From the NCBI GenBank assembly GCA_002725545.1, contig PBPW01000002.1:2463-9227 (forward strand): a stretch of 6,765 bases of DNA. The letters run 5' to 3'. Below, in pieces: positions 1-6,643 of the stretch. The stretch is from Fidelibacterota bacterium (GTDB taxonomy: Bacteria > Marinisomatota > Marinisomatia > Marinisomatales > TCS55). The position numbers were made by a program, and so were the translations under genes. Each line of letters opens with the position of its first letter. Position 1 is the first letter of the stretch. The notes beneath the pieces are model-generated. The model made no database searches. It worked only from the letters and a program-made list of their open reading frames with translations, and was not told the DNA's origin.

Positions 1-1
1 G

Positions 2-1633
2 ATTTTTACTATTCCTGCTCTAGTGCTATTAGGCTACTGGGATACATTTGATTATTTTGAGGTAGCTAAAATTGCGGCAATCGGTGGTGTGATTGGAGTG
101 TTATTTACAGTTCCACTGAGACGTGCACTAATTATCAATGCCAAACTAAAATACCCTGAAGGTGTAGCCACGGCTGAGGTCCTTCAAGCTGGTGATGAAG
201 CCAAAAAAGGTAAAAAAGACGATGGGTCGGGCGGTCTTAAAACAATAGGGCTAAGTAGCTTGTTTGGCGGTACGATGAAGCTATTCCAAGGAGGATTTGG
301 CGCATGGAAATCAGAAATTGCAGGAGCAACTGCAATTAGCGCAGGTAAGGGTTCTATTTTTGGAATTGGAACAGATATATCCCCTGCTCTGATTTCTGTA
401 GGTTACATTGTTGGTAGAAATATTGGGATTTTAGTTGTTGGGGGTGGTTTAATATCCTGGTTAGTGGCCATACCCATCTACTCTGCAATTAATGGATTTG
501 AAGGAGATGCGCTTGATTCAGCTTGGGATATTTGGAATTCAAAAATACGATACCTTGGCGTAGGGGCAATGGTTGTTGGAGGTGTATGGTCTTTAATTAA
601 ATTATTTAAACCATTGATTGATGGTGTCAGAGCAAGCCTCAATGCCTTAAAAGATAATTCATCAGATAAAGAAGTTCCGCTTGAAGAAAAAGACATGCCA
701 ATCAACTATGTAGGAATAGCTCTTTTAGCATTTTTAGTACCAGTTTTTTTACTTTATGTTGATATAGTTAATTCATTGGCTGTTGCTGCTCTTTTGACTA
801 TTGTAATGATGGTTTTTGGATTTCTTTTTTCTGCGGTAGCCGCTTACATGGCTGGCGTGGTTGGCTCTTCAAATAATCCTATTTCTGGTGTTACAATCGC
901 AACAATCTTATTTACCTCTATTCTTTTACTCGCGCTATTAGGTACAGGATCTGGAGTGGGTGCTGCAAGCGCGATTATGGTTGGCGCGGTTGTGTGTTGT
1001 GCTGCAGCTATTGGAGGAGATAACCTTCAAGATTTAAAAGCGGGGCAATTAGTTGGAGCGACTCCGTGGAAGCAGCAAGTAATGCAAATTATTGGCACTG
1101 TGTCTTCAGCTATAGTGCTAGGCCTAGTTCTAGACATACTGCATACTGCATATACAATTGGCTCTCCCACACTCTCAGCGCCCCAAGCAACACTTATGAA
1201 ATCTGTTGCTGATGGTGTTTTTAATGGGAATCTACCATGGACGTTTGTTTACATTGGGGGATTAATTGCTGTATTATTGATATTGATTGACCTAAGACAA
1301 GAAAAGATTGGTTCTGATTTTCGTGTTCCAGTTTTAGCCGTAGCAGTGGGTATCTATCTTCCAATTACATTAACAGTGCCAATTTTTATTGGAGGAATGA
1401 TCAATCATTTTGGTAAAGCAGCAGGAGGATCAGATGCATCTGAGAAAAAAGGATTATTAATGTCCTCTGGATTTATTACAGGAGAAGCCCTTATGGGTAT
1501 TCTCGTAGCTGTGCCAATTTTTATTTCAGGGCAAAAAGATTGGTGGCCGCAGTTATCAGGAATGAATCTTTTGGGTCCAGTTTTATTCTTGGCAATGATT
1601 TTCTGGCTTTATAAAGCAGTATCGAAAAAATAA
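2..1633 (+). CDS. OPT-family oligopeptide/metal-chelate transporter, N-terminus missing
   Basis: This is an integral inner-membrane transporter of the OPT family. The family moves small peptides or metal-chelate complexes into the cell; the substrate here cannot be told. The frame is already open at the first base (visible residues begin IFTIPAL), so the gene starts before the window. The GTG at 23 is only an internal valine codon. About 543 residues are visible, and relatives of the TIGR00733 type run to roughly 600-670, so perhaps 80-100 are missing. Family hallmarks seen in order are PLRRALI followed by LKYPEGVATAEVL near the start, SSNNPISGVTIAT in the middle, GDNLQDLKAGQLVGATPWKQQ after it, and RVPVLAVAVGIYLP before a GGMINH segment near the C-terminus. 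Many hydrophobic segments alternate with short charged loops, including a lysine-rich loop around visible residues 63-73. It ends at TAA 1631-1633, convergent with the minus-strand run. It looks richer in G+C than its neighbours: one sampled 60-base row (181-240) has 28 G+C, against 14 in row 3301-3360. Confidence 0.93.
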   Translation: MFTIPALVLLGYWDTFDYFEVAKIAAIGGVIGVLFTVPLRRALIINAKLKYPEGVATAEVLQAGDEAKKGKKDDGSGGLKTIGLSSLFGGTMKLFQGGFGAWKSEIAGATAISAGKGSIFGIGTDISPALISVGYIVGRNIGILVVGGGLISWLVAIPIYSAINGFEGDALDSAWDIWNSKIRYLGVGAMVVGGVWSLIKLFKPLIDGVRASLNALKDNSSDKEVPLEEKDMPINYVGIALLAFLVPVFLLYVDIVNSLAVAALLTIVMMVFGFLFSAVAAYMAGVVGSSNNPISGVTIATILFTSILLLALLGTGSGVGAASAIMVGAVVCCAAAIGGDNLQDLKAGQLVGATPWKQQVMQIIGTVSSAIVLGLVLDILHTAYTIGSPTLSAPQATLMKSVADGVFNGNLPWTFVYIGGLIAVLLILIDLRQEKIGSDFRVPVLAVAVGIYLPITLTVPIFIGGMINHFGKAAGGSDASEKKGLLMSSGFITGEALMGILVAVPIFISGQKDWWPQLSGMNLLGPVLFLAMIFWLYKAVSKK

Positions 1634-1675
1634 AATATAAAAATAAGGCTATCGTTTCATCTTTTTCTTAGCCTT
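1634..1675 (-). terminator. Likely intrinsic terminator of the minus-strand operon
   Basis: Read on the minus strand, AAGGCTA (1675-1669) pairs perfectly with TAGCCTT (1651-1645) across a 17-base loop, and ATTTTTATATTTTA follows. The descending arm contains the TAG stop of the 66-aa gene, so the hairpin overlaps the end of that coding region. A 7-bp stem with a long loop is modest. The position at the end of the directon and the T-rich tail support the call. Confidence 0.5.
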
Positions 1676-1849
1676 GGCTAAAATTTTTCTTGTCATTTTT
1701 TTAATTGAGGGAAAAACGCTTCCAAGTAACATTAAGCCTGGAATTCCAAAAACCCAACCTTGAAAAATTGGTATCAATCCTCCAATTAGACCGATAATGA
1801 TCAGTATGGCTCCTATGATAACTCTAATTGTTTTTGTAACAGGACTCAA
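1649..1849 (-). CDS. Small PGPGW-type membrane protein (66 aa)
   Basis: A short membrane protein with two close hydrophobic stretches (about residues 8-29 and 33-46) and a strongly basic tail (KKMTRK, then KAKKKMKR). The segment P27-IFQGW-32, followed by a G-P-G-rich hydrophobic stretch and FPSIKK, matches the pattern of the PGPGW family of putative transmembrane proteins, where a proline/glycine turn ending in Gly-Trp joins two helices. The first P-G of the namesake motif is changed here to P-I-F-Q. The family has no firm biochemical role. The start is TTG at 1849-1847: the frame is open only back to 1885, that extension holds no ATG or GTG, and the TTG overlaps the TGA stop of the propeller gene as TTGA. 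No Shine-Dalgarno motif is visible, so translation probably depends on coupling to the upstream gene. It is the last gene of the run. Confidence 0.72.
   Translation of the reverse strand: MSPVTKTIRVIIGAILIIIGLIGGLIPIFQGWVFGIPGLMLLGSVFPSIKKMTRKILAKAKKKMKR
1668..1688 (+). terminator. Possible terminator for the OPT gene on the plus strand
   Basis: On the plus strand TTAGC (1668-1672) pairs with GCTAA (1677-1681) around a CTTG loop, and a run of five T follows at 1684-1688. The stem is only 5 bp. It shares bases with the larger hairpin at 1645-1675, so the two are mutually exclusive. The larger hairpin could also serve the plus strand. It lies inside the 66-aa minus-strand gene, as convergent terminators in compact genomes often do. 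Confidence 0.3.
1846..1849 (-). other. TTGA stop/start overlap (propeller protein to PGPGW-type protein)
   Basis: This is the same TTGA arrangement as at 4092-4095. The TGA of the propeller gene overlaps the TTG start of the 66-aa gene, whose short upstream extension (back to 1885) contains no ATG or GTG. The start call for the 66-aa protein rests on this overlap. Confidence 0.65.
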
Positions 1850-4095
1850 TTCTTTATTACCGCCAACTTTTTCATTATATTGATCTTATGTTTCTTGCTT
1901 ATAATTAATACCAAATAAATACCACTTCCTACGTCTCTACCATTCATATCTACCCCATTCCATGAAGCTTGATATCCATTAATCTCATTTGAATCGATCG
2001 TCTTGACTATTGTCCCATTTAAGGTCATAATTTGAATAGAGCTTTGCTCAGGAACTCCATTAATTATTAATGGATATATTGATGGTATCCTGAATGGACT
2101 TGGGAAAATATCAATTTGATCAACTTTATCAATTTCTAAAGCAAATGGTATTTTAAATTTACTCACACCTAACTTTGTAGCAATATAAGCTAATCCTAAA
2201 TTTTCATCGAACTTTATATCATTAATTTCATTTGAAATTAAACTACTATTTGAACTATTTATCCCTTCAATATTTGGCCAATAATCACGATTAGTATCTA
2301 GAACAAAAATTCCATCTTTCTTTGATGTGATCCATATATTCCCACGAGGATCAAATCTGATAATTGAATTTTCATCAAATGGAATATTTGAAAAATATGG
2401 TGAAATATTTCCACCAGATGTAATTGGACCGGTCCTTGCAATTGGGTCAGAATCTGTAGCCCTTAATTCTTTGAAGATTAAACCTGTATCTGTCAAAATC
2501 CATAGCGTATTATTTTTTGATACACCCAAACTAAAAGGTCTTTGATTTGTTCCCTCAAATATTGACTCACTAACCCACTTCTCACTTTCTGGATCTAGAA
2601 TATTTCCTGAATATTTATACATGAGCAACCCATTCAAAGAACACAACCACAACCTGTTATAATTATCTAAAACTAATGGGCTACCACTTCTTATCGTATT
2701 ATTTTGCGCTGAGTTAACAGGAAAATGTCTAGATTGATTATTGGCAAAAACACTTAGTGGATAATTATAATCTCCAGAAGAAGAGGCCCAAAGATTATCT
2801 TGGCTATCAATAACCATGTCTTCAACAATATATTCAGCTGAATTACTATTTTGATTTTCATGAATGAAATATTTTTTTACTATATCCAATTCATTTCCTG
2901 CAATATCGAATGATAAAATTCCAGCAGAAGACGACCTAACTGTACTTAAGTATAGTATATTATTATTGAATATTGATTTAGAAATTTTTTCACCAAAGTC
3001 ATAGTCTAATCTAGAAATATTAAAATCATCAGATATATCTGCGGGAATCGTTTGAGTAGAAAAATTGCTCCAACCAGCTAAAGAAATACCTTTACTACTT
3101 GCCAGAATTAATTGGCCCTTGTTAGATATCTCAAGAATATCTGAATTATTGATTAAAGGCTGATTAAATAGCAAATTTTCGTACGAACCGTTAGCATACT
3201 TTGCCAATCCATAATCTGTACCTAGCCATAATAATTCATTATCACTTTTAATATCATTAAAAACTAGACTGGTGTCTGTAAATAAGTAAGTTAATTTATT
3301 TATATTTATTTGGAAGATTGATGTATCAGATATTGCAAATACATTATTATTTGATGCAGATAAACGCTTGATTGAACTTAATAATATATTATTTTCAAAA
3401 AAAACTGAGGTTGAATTATCAGAATGTAATTGATGTATGGCGTTTTTTGTTAAAACAAAAAGGCTATTTTCGTTAGATGAAATGTCAACGACATCATCGT
3501 CTATATCAAAAAGCGGATTTCCCCAATATGTGATGTACTCCTTGAATGGATTTCCTGATAGGATTTTATTTGATGAAAGAATGTAAATACTATCATTGAA
3601 TGCTATTATTTTTGATATATCATCTATATCGCCCCTACTATAAAAATCCCTATAATAAATCTTATCATCAATATAAATAAATTCAACCAATCCCCACTGC
3701 CCATCTAATTTTACAGATGCATAAATCAAATTATTAAAATTTATAAAACCCGTTAGTTTTTCTATTCCTATTTCAAATTCTGCCTTAGGTTTTTTATCTA
3801 CCTTATTCCATACCATTATTCCTTTATTTGACCCTATCCAATAATTGCCTTTTGTATCAATATGAATTTCACTTAAATCATTAAGAGTAAGTCCCTGATC
3901 AACTGAGATAACATTGTTGGATTTTTCTTTGTAATCATATTCAATAAAGCCAGAATTAGAAACATATATTAAAAAATCTTTTGATAGTTCAATATCCTGA
4001 ATATTTAAATAAGAAGAAAGTGACTGAAATTCACCAATCCTAACTTGGGATGACACTAAATTAAATAATAAAATGAAATATAAATTTCTTATCAA
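1846..4095 (-). CDS. Exported beta-propeller protein with FlgD-like / type IX sorting C-terminus (PorZ-like)
   Basis: A predicted signal peptide (about residues 1-16, hydrophobic FILLFNLVSS) exports this 749-aa protein. The body is built of degenerate propeller-type repeats whose blades end in patterns such as YWIGSNKGIMVW (~85-96), LLWLGTDYGLAKY, NLWASSSG, RLWLCSLNGLLMY, TLWILTDTGLIF and NIWITSKKDGIFVLD, the signature of two-component-regulator propeller (Reg_prop) repeats. Residues ~660-749 form a FlgD-like Ig fold: IDIFPSPF, then IQIMTLNGTIVKTI, then WNGVDMNGRDVGSGIYLV, ending MKKLAVIKN. In FCB bacteria this marks cargo or components of the type IX secretion system. The opening IGEFQSLSSY, followed by an IYVSNSGFIEYD blade and a QGLTLNDLSEI segment, together with propellers plus a C-terminal beta domain at ~750 aa, resembles PorZ, a surface component of that system. 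A generic sorted propeller protein is the alternative. The start is TTG 4095-4093: a TAA lies two codons upstream, and the TTG overlaps the stop of the protease gene as TTGA. Confidence 0.82.
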   Translation of the reverse strand: MIRNLYFILLFNLVSSQVRIGEFQSLSSYLNIQDIELSKDFLIYVSNSGFIEYDYKEKSNNVISVDQGLTLNDLSEIHIDTKGNYWIGSNKGIMVWNKVDKKPKAEFEIGIEKLTGFINFNNLIYASVKLDGQWGLVEFIYIDDKIYYRDFYSRGDIDDISKIIAFNDSIYILSSNKILSGNPFKEYITYWGNPLFDIDDDVVDISSNENSLFVLTKNAIHQLHSDNSTSVFFENNILLSSIKRLSASNNNVFAISDTSIFQININKLTYLFTDTSLVFNDIKSDNELLWLGTDYGLAKYANGSYENLLFNQPLINNSDILEISNKGQLILASSKGISLAGWSNFSTQTIPADISDDFNISRLDYDFGEKISKSIFNNNILYLSTVRSSSAGILSFDIAGNELDIVKKYFIHENQNSNSAEYIVEDMVIDSQDNLWASSSGDYNYPLSVFANNQSRHFPVNSAQNNTIRSGSPLVLDNYNRLWLCSLNGLLMYKYSGNILDPESEKWVSESIFEGTNQRPFSLGVSKNNTLWILTDTGLIFKELRATDSDPIARTGPITSGGNISPYFSNIPFDENSIIRFDPRGNIWITSKKDGIFVLDTNRDYWPNIEGINSSNSSLISNEINDIKFDENLGLAYIATKLGVSKFKIPFALEIDKVDQIDIFPSPFRIPSIYPLIINGVPEQSSIQIMTLNGTIVKTIDSNEINGYQASWNGVDMNGRDVGSGIYLVLIISKKHKINIMKKLAVIKN
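4092..4095 (-). other. TTGA stop/start overlap (protease to propeller protein)
   Basis: The TGA of the M50 protease gene overlaps the TTG start of the propeller gene in TTGA. The propeller frame is closed by TAA at 4101-4099, so TTG is the only start that keeps the signal peptide. The weak start codon without a Shine-Dalgarno motif suggests expression by termination-reinitiation. Confidence 0.7.
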
Positions 4096-5168
4096 AACTT
4101 AAATGGGGCAGGTATAAAGCATAATATAAATATCAAAAAGCATAGATAGCCTATTATTTTATTATCATTTGATAAAGGGATATCAAAATCATCAATGGGT
4201 GGATGACTTGAAGATCTCATAAGAAAAATGATTAGCAGGCCCCAAACCAACCAATTTAAAGATAAGAAGCTAAGAGGAATAAGAGCGACTAATGCTATTT
4301 TTGCTATAAGACTCTGCCTATGGCCAAACATTGCGTATGTGATATGCCCTCCATCTAGCTGACCGATCGGAAGCAGGTTTAACATTGTTACTAATAAACC
4401 AATCCACCCAGCAAACGCAATAGGGTGCAATAAAACATCTTGATTCTGAGCTAAGTCAGGATGCGTAATCCAGATCAGTATTTTCATTAATAAAGAATCA
4501 CCCAATATTAGAGCCCTTGAGCTAATAGTTTTTTCAAAAACACTTGAAAGCTTTAAGCCAATCAATAAAGCTGGAACAGCAACAACAAAGCCTGCTATTG
4601 GTCCCGCTGCACCAATTTGAAGCAATGCAGCTCGATTTTTAATGACAGATTTAATTTTTATAAATGCTCCAAAAGTACCTATCAAAAAAATAAATGGTGG
4701 CGCTGGTATAAAATAAGGTAAAGATGCATCTACATTATGTTTTTGTGCATAATAGTAATGCCCAAACTCATGAGTACCTAGAATAAGCATTAAGGTTAAA
4801 GAAAAAGGAATTCCTTTAAAAATAGATGAAGGTTCTAAAAAAATATTGGCACCCTGCATCAATGCTCCTGCAAGAAGGGTAGTCAGAAATGTTGAAGCTA
4901 AAAGAATCCAGTGAATCCTAGAGATTTTTGGGATATTAATTACAATATCATCACTATTTGAGGATAGCCTTAAATATGTTTTTGAGCTCTGATGTTTAAT
5001 AGAATAATCATAATTTTCTTTACTTAAAATTTTTTTTATTTTTTCTTCAGAAGATTGCTCGCAAATCCTTCCAACAATTAAACATTCATTTTTATCGTAT
5101 CCAATCTGATTTGGTATAAAATGCCGATCTAGTCTTTTTATCAGTTTTTGATAATCGCTTTTTTTCAT
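4092..5168 (-). CDS. M50 site-2-protease-type intramembrane zinc metalloprotease
   Basis: A multi-pass membrane protease of peptidase family M50, which cuts substrates within or near the bilayer. The zinc-binding HExxH motif is seen as GTHEFGH, with H133, E134 and H137. The second family motif, NLLPIGQLDGGH (264-275), supplies the third zinc ligand, D272. An N-terminal soluble part of about 80 residues, partly basic and predicted cytoplasmic, precedes the first membrane span (~86-105). Other spans flank the catalytic motifs, and GAAGPIAGFVVAVPALLIG (~186-204) is a typical conserved span. After the core comes SHPPIDD (321-327), a histidine-diproline element I recall from EGY-like and related cyanobacterial/plastid M50 proteins. 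No PDZ domain is visible, so it is not a close RseP relative. The last ~20 residues form one more hydrophobic segment. The ATG start at 5168-5166 is 24 bases after the upstream stop, with no clear Shine-Dalgarno motif. Its stop overlaps the start of the propeller gene. Its substrate is unknown. Confidence 0.9.
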   Translation of the reverse strand: MKKSDYQKLIKRLDRHFIPNQIGYDKNECLIVGRICEQSSEEKIKKILSKENYDYSIKHQSSKTYLRLSSNSDDIVINIPKISRIHWILLASTFLTTLLAGALMQGANIFLEPSSIFKGIPFSLTLMLILGTHEFGHYYYAQKHNVDASLPYFIPAPPFIFLIGTFGAFIKIKSVIKNRAALLQIGAAGPIAGFVVAVPALLIGLKLSSVFEKTISSRALILGDSLLMKILIWITHPDLAQNQDVLLHPIAFAGWIGLLVTMLNLLPIGQLDGGHITYAMFGHRQSLIAKIALVALIPLSFLSLNWLVWGLLIIFLMRSSSHPPIDDFDIPLSNDNKIIGYLCFLIFILCFIPAPFKF

Positions 5169-5192
5169 TCAGTCAACAAAAAAACAGTAATC

Positions 5193-5696
5193 TTATTTTT
5201 TAATTCTATTGTATTTATCTTGCTTGTGCTGGAGAATTTTTTGCATGCCTTCTTGCTCCATATCTAACGTTAATTTATTTATCCAAAATTTTGTTTGATC
5301 AATATATAAATCAACTACCTTTTTTGGTATTTGTTCAGCCTCCATGTGGACAATAATTATTGCAGAAACTACAGGCACATATACCATCAATCTATCACTG
5401 TAAAATCGATCTAACTGCCTAATAGTTTCACGATTTGTAAGATAATCCAACCTGTCACTGTAAAGACTATCCGCAAATTCCTGCTTTTCAGTCCACGCTT
5501 TTAGGTAATAGTATAGCCTGCCATCTAATAAACCGCTTATATAGGCTGACTTTATCTGGAAGGTGGTTTTTTCTCCTCCAGTTACAGTTTTCTCAATATT
5601 ATTCCAATCTGAGCCATCCCATAAAAGTTTATTTTGTTTTTCAATGATTTGGGAGAATAAAGTTGAATAAAGGAGTATAGTTAATATTGCTTTCAT
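5193..5696 (-). CDS. Exported protein of unknown function (167 aa)
   Basis: I do not recognise a named family. The first ~16 residues (MKAILTILLYSTLFSQ) look like a signal peptide with no lipobox cysteine, and the mature part has no cysteine. The mature protein starts with a tryptophan-rich stretch (WDGSDW, 26-31), then KSAYISGLLDGR (49-60), LDRFYSDR (95-102), VPVVSAI (107-113) and a helix with KKVVDLYID. This order (W-rich start, K..YI.G..DG, LD.FY.D, then a P-V/A segment) resembles a loose motif I associate with small periplasmic proteins of many bacteria. That is memory, not a search. The core YSDRL occurs twice, at 79-83 and 99-103, exactly 20 residues apart. The C-terminus is charged and probably helical. 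The ATG start overlaps the upstream stop as ATGA, which implies translational coupling to the membrane protein before it. The protease gene follows 24 bases later. Confidence 0.78.
   Translation of the reverse strand: MKAILTILLYSTLFSQIIEKQNKLLWDGSDWNNIEKTVTGGEKTTFQIKSAYISGLLDGRLYYYLKAWTEKQEFADSLYSDRLDYLTNRETIRQLDRFYSDRLMVYVPVVSAIIIVHMEAEQIPKKVVDLYIDQTKFWINKLTLDMEQEGMQKILQHKQDKYNRIKK
5693..5696 (-). other. ATGA stop/start overlap (YwaF-like to exported protein)
   Basis: The TGA of the 244-aa gene and the ATG of the 167-aa gene share bases in ATGA, and no Shine-Dalgarno motif lies upstream. This arrangement normally means that ribosomes ending the first gene restart on the second, so the two proteins are probably made in linked amounts. 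Confidence 0.75.
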
Positions 5697-6427
5697 CGGT
5701 GGATTAATTTGAATTTTTTATTAAAGTACTTATATAAGTTATAAACAAAAATAAAATGTAACAACGTTACCAATTCTGCAGTAATAATATACCATGGCCA
5801 AGGACCCATGAAATCTAAAAGAGAGCTTACTGGTGGTTTTCCCATAACCCAGAAATAATTTGCATCAAGAATTATATTAAAAATAAATGCAATAATTAAA
5901 AATATATTAAGAGCTATAAAGGAATGCTTCATTCCATTCAAAGTTGGTTTCATACCATAAACAAAAACAGCGTAAACAACGGTAATAACTAAAAGGTGGT
6001 GACCTGCAAAATATCTAAAATAGTGAAAATGAGGAAAGTCATGATTGATATCCGGAGTAAAAATAGCCTGAAACATTGCAGATAGCCCCCAATAAAACAA
6101 AATCTGAAAAATAAATATATTTCTAAATATTATAGCAACAGGTAGCAATAGATTCGCAAATCTACATAAATGCAAAGGCAAGTGCAGTTTGCTATCGAAC
6201 GAGCCAGCTATTAGCTCAAGAATCACCCAGATAGGATAATTTATGAATACTATTGAAACCAATAATGTTCCAAGTATTTTTTGGTGCTTATTTGAAAGAT
6301 GATTTATTGCAAACCAGGGCAAGAAAAACAAAAGAAAGAAAAATAAAACAATTGAAACCCAGTGAGATAAGCCAAATAATTGGAAAGGTTCAAAATTATT
6401 TAGGTAATCACTAACAATTGATTGCAT
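5693..6427 (-). CDS. Integral membrane protein, TIGR02206 / YwaF-like
   Basis: A 244-aa protein with about seven hydrophobic segments, matching the pattern of the TIGR02206 family (YwaF of Bacillus, TP0381 of Treponema; distantly related to TMEM164). Diagnostic pieces are FGLSHW near the N-terminus (18-23), LPLHLCRF (83-90), FYWGLSAMFQAIFTPD (111-126), FPHFHYFRYFAGHH (131-144), NYFWVMGKPP (190-199) and LLDFMGPWPWY (203-213). The conserved histidines and the H-L-C triad sit at membrane boundaries. The family has no established bacterial function. The animal TMEM164 relatives act on lipids as acyltransferases, so a lipid-related role is conceivable but unproven here. The length is close to the usual ~230-250. 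The ATG start at 6427-6425 comes 6 bases after the stop of the 69-aa gene, and there is no Shine-Dalgarno motif. The stop overlaps the next start in ATGA. Confidence 0.85.
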   Translation of the reverse strand: MQSIVSDYLNNFEPFQLFGLSHWVSIVLFFFLLFFLPWFAINHLSNKHQKILGTLLVSIVFINYPIWVILELIAGSFDSKLHLPLHLCRFANLLLPVAIIFRNIFIFQILFYWGLSAMFQAIFTPDINHDFPHFHYFRYFAGHHLLVITVVYAVFVYGMKPTLNGMKHSFIALNIFLIIAFIFNIILDANYFWVMGKPPVSSLLDFMGPWPWYIITAELVTLLHFIFVYNLYKYFNKKFKLIHR

Positions 6428-6433
6428 TCAATT

Positions 6434-6643
6434 TTACTTTTTTTTCTTTCCCTTGCTTGATTTACTACTTTCCTCGATTTTTTTAAGATGCACTACAGCT
6501 CCACCAATCATTATCATTCCTAAATAAAAATATTCATCAAAAGGTTCACCATAAAAAAAACTATAGATAAATGTACAGATACCAGCTAAAATTAATAAAA
6601 CGCTAAACCCTAATCTTAATTTATTTTTTAATTGGTTGTTCAT
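6434..6643 (-). CDS. Small two-helix membrane protein with lysine-rich tail (69 aa)
   Basis: The family is not recognised. Two hydrophobic segments are visible (about residues 11-30 and 38-54), separated by the acidic loop GEPFDEY. A soluble tail ends in SSKSSKGKKKK. The positive-inside rule suggests both termini face the cytoplasm, with the acidic loop outside. The ATG at 6643-6641 directly abuts the TAA of the upstream lysine-rich gene (TAAATG, no gap). The stop is 6 bases before the start of the YwaF-like gene, so it is firmly inside the run. I take it as a real gene rather than chance because of its spacing, the clear helix-loop-helix pattern and the lack of any competing frame. Its function cannot be read from the sequence. 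Confidence 0.7.
   Translation of the reverse strand: MNNQLKNKLRLGFSVLLILAGICTFIYSFFYGEPFDEYFYLGMIMIGGAVVHLKKIEESSKSSKGKKKK

Noticed and set aside
23..25. GTG as the start codon of the OPT transporter
   Set aside because: The frame is open back to the window edge, and the residues before it (IFTIPAL) continue the family pattern, so this is an internal valine of a truncated gene.
478..705. 75-codon open frame on the minus strand inside the transporter gene
   Set aside because: It lies opposite a well-supported conserved coding region, has no recognisable domain and is a shadow frame.
2327..2545. 72-codon open frame on the plus strand inside the propeller gene
   Set aside because: It lies antisense to conserved propeller repeats, with no family resemblance and no supporting context.
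4092..5168. RseP-type sigma-E regulatory protease
   Set aside because: No PDZ domain lies between the two zinc motifs, and the HExxH motif is ~133 residues in rather than near the N-terminus as in RseP. It is M50, but of another subgroup.
5169..5192. Internal promoter ahead of the protease gene
   Set aside because: The 24-base gap is A/T-rich, but no convincing promoter pair can be defined in it.
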